This document shows positions 61,849 through 64,000 of a stretch of 64,000 bases of DNA, piece by piece (positions within the stretch are counted from its first letter, which is position 1; the number at the start of each line of letters is the position of its first letter). This DNA is from Strongyloides papillosus (lineage: Eukaryota; Nematoda; Chromadorea; Rhabditida; Strongyloididae): contig SRSI01000017.1 of assembly GCA_005656395.1 (NCBI GenBank), forward strand, positions 650,301 to 714,300, given 5' to 3'. Under the pieces are notes generated by a model that worked only from the letters and a program-made list of their open reading frames with translations, was not told where the DNA came from and searched no databases. The position numbers were made by a program, and so were the translations under genes.

Positions 61849-63520
61849 TGCTTTATATTGTAATTCTTGAGCATTATAAACACTATGTCGTTTCATTCTA
61901 CCGTAGAGATGCACAAATACTTGGTATTCTATAATATTGTAAAATTCAGCACTTTTTCAACAATTTTTATTATATAGTAAAATTTAAGGTTTATTGGGCC
62001 TCCTAGTTAAACACAATTGATAATAGAAGTAAACTATACCAAATGTTTTTAAAAGCTTATTTATAAAATTCAATTTAATTTATAGACAACAAATTATAAT
62101 ATAAGAATTATTTAATCAAATTTATAGTCACAATATTCAATTTCTTATTTATTGTATTTTTTAAATATATTCAAATTTATTTTATATGCTATATTTATAA
62201 AATGACCTTTACATTTAGTGAATTTTGTATTATTTCTAACCTCACTATAATTTATTTTTACGGTTTGTCAAGTTTATTTATGATAAATTTACAGCTCAAG
62301 TGATTAAAATTAATTTATAAGCAGATCAATCCATGTATCTCTTTTTTCAAAGAGACGAAAATATACAAGTATTTGTTTACCATCAAAGGTAATTTCGCTT
62401 AAGAAGTCTTCCTATATACCAAATGAAAAACAACAACAAATCGAATCTTTAAATATTGAAGGTAAATGCCATCTATTTTTGTAAAAATATATAATAACTA
62501 ATGACTTCAAAATCAAATTTTTTCTTCATAAAGTTAATATACAAAAATTAATACATCATTTTAATAGTATTTAGGTAATATCATTGGATTATTTTAATAT
62601 TTAAGTCATGTTTGTACTTTTTATATGTATTTTCATTTTATTTTACGTTGTTTAACATTTTCAATAAATAACTAACAAACTTTATAAATTGATGTTGAAA
62701 ATTAAATCTTTATAAGCAAACAAGTATTATAATCTCAATAAAAAAACTAAGTTCTAAAAAATTAACTTTTCTGGTGATTTTTTATAGGCATCTCATCAAT
62801 GGTATATTGAAAAATACTTATAAATTTAAAAGGAAAAAATATGAAGTATTTTCATTTCAATTCACAACTTAGTAAATCATTGAATCACTAAAATTAAGCA
62901 CTGAATTTACATCCATACATTTAAATAGTCTGTATATCTTTAACATTATTTTTTTTATCTTTTTATTAAAGGTTTAACTAAAGTGTATTATTAAATTTCA
63001 AATATTCGAGTCTTTCTGAGGTAACCAAGAACACACTGGAATTATATGTCGTCTAAGGAATTAAGCATTGCTTAGAACATCACCCCTCCAAGGAATAGAA
63101 CCTATTGTTATCTCTTTTAAAAATTTTCCACTCCTACGAAAAGTAGATATTTAAATTGTAATATCTCAGGTTTAGTTTAGCAATTGTTAGTCTTTCTTTA
63201 AGTTGTAAACATAATTGTATTATAGTATGATTTTAATTAAAGGTTTATTTTATTCCTTTTACATTCCTTAATTTAGATTGAACTTCCAATATTTCCGCTA
63301 CAACAAGATACCATTAAATAAAAGAGTGGAAGAAAAAAATTAAAAGATATTTTATAGACTTCGGATTTTTACTGAGATGAATAGCATTTTCAACTACGTT
63401 ATTAACAAAAACTTATTGAATGGTGTTAGCCACATAATTTAACAGATAGAAATATAAAAATTATATTCAAATAATAATACTTATATTTTATTATGAATAA
63501 TCAATTACTCATATGTGATT
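61849..63520. repeat. Segmental duplication, copy 2, right part
   Basis: Begins with the right target-site copy TGCTT (61849-61853) and then follows 43600-45520 of copy 1 (for example TATTCTATAATATTGTAAAATTC, GCAGATCAAT, AATAAAAAA(A)CTAA). No gene recognised. Confidence 0.8.
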
Positions 63521-63733
63521 ACTTGCTGAAAAAATTAAACAAAGTAAACTAAATTAAAATAACATGTAAGAAATACAAAAATAACTTAAATACTAAAATA
63601 TTTTAATATTACTACTTCAATACTACCAAATGAAGTATTAATTTTGGTATATTATCTTTATGTAAAAGTAATTTAATTATTAAATCGTAAATTTTATATA
63701 TTTTTACAAAAATTGAATGCTATTTAACTTTAA

Positions 63734-63950
63734 TTATTTAAAAGAATTTTGAGTTATGCTTTCTATTTGGTATTCAGTAAATCTTCCTGAAGCGAATTTG
63801 CATTTGATAAGAAACGTATACTTATATATTTTCGTCTCTTCGAAAAAGAGATACATGGAATTGATCTGCTTATAAATTATTTTTAATAACTTGAATTGTA
63901 TATTTATCACTAATAAACGTAACAAACCATCTAAATAGGTTACAATAAGT
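63734..63950 (-). other. Inverted third copy of a duplicated segment, open frame
   Basis: The minus strand matches 43830-44030 and 62260-62450 (plus strand), e.g. TATAAGCAGATCAATTCCAT at the core. In this inverted copy the frame is open for 63 codons (YKQINSMYLFFEETKIYKYT) and ends TAA at 63734, whereas the two plus-strand copies carry a stop in the same frame. It could be the last exon of a gene, or a relic of one. No homolog recognised. Confidence 0.35.
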
Positions 63951-64000
63951 TAACAAAAAACAATATTCAGATAATGCTTAGATCAATTGTATAAACATAG

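Noticed and set aside
1..64000. CRISPR arrays, bacterial operons, riboswitches
   Set aside because: None seen; introns, collagen and eukaryotic channel genes exclude a prokaryotic source.

Overview
The window looks like nuclear DNA of a parasitic or free-living nematode, most likely Strongyloididae or a close clade IV relative. Supporting signs are very high A+T, short GTAAGT/TTTCAG-type introns, a cuticle collagen, an astacin-family gene, a DEG/ENaC channel, a ZSWIM8/EBAX-1-like gene and a C1GALT-like glycosyltransferase. The species is an inference. Gene models with introns were built by hand from splice sites and reading phase; no search was run.

Layout. 1-13.6 kb: an unrecognised minus-strand gene whose exon phases support two alternative first exons, set in long A+T-rich non-coding sequence. 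13.6-20.8 kb: a C1GALT-like enzyme, a secreted Cys-rich protein (one frameshift), and a long ZSWIM8/EBAX-1-like minus-strand gene broken by three +1 frameshifts and stop codons. In 13.7-22.7 kb the G-versus-C skew flips sign every few hundred bases, in exons and intergenic DNA alike. 23.0-38.7 kb: two zinc-finger genes (3 fingers and 1 finger), a cuticle collagen, two MFSD8-like MFS paralogs (the second with an extra base), a single-exon 676-aa type I membrane protein between them, and an astacin-like gene that has lost every zinc ligand and the catalytic Glu.

39-64 kb is repeat-rich: two copies of a ~525-bp-period tandem repeat block, a Ty3/gypsy-type RNase H-integrase relic, a tandem DEG/ENaC duplication (one intact, one dead), a pogo/Tigger-type MITE, an unrecognised secreted gene, and a 5.07-kb LTR element (56776-61848) without pol. 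That element sits inside one copy of a segmental duplication whose other copy (43.2-45.5 kb) keeps the empty site. It carries gag remains, an accessory post-pol ORF shared with the relic at 41.4-43.2 kb, and an intact antisense one-TM ORF.

The best candidates for something undescribed are (1) the LTR lineage with a conserved accessory ORF plus an antisense membrane ORF, dated by an exact empty site; (2) the astacin pseudo-protease; (3) the short-range alternating GC skew; and (4) the clustering of single-base frameshifts, which may be assembly error, decay or recoding.
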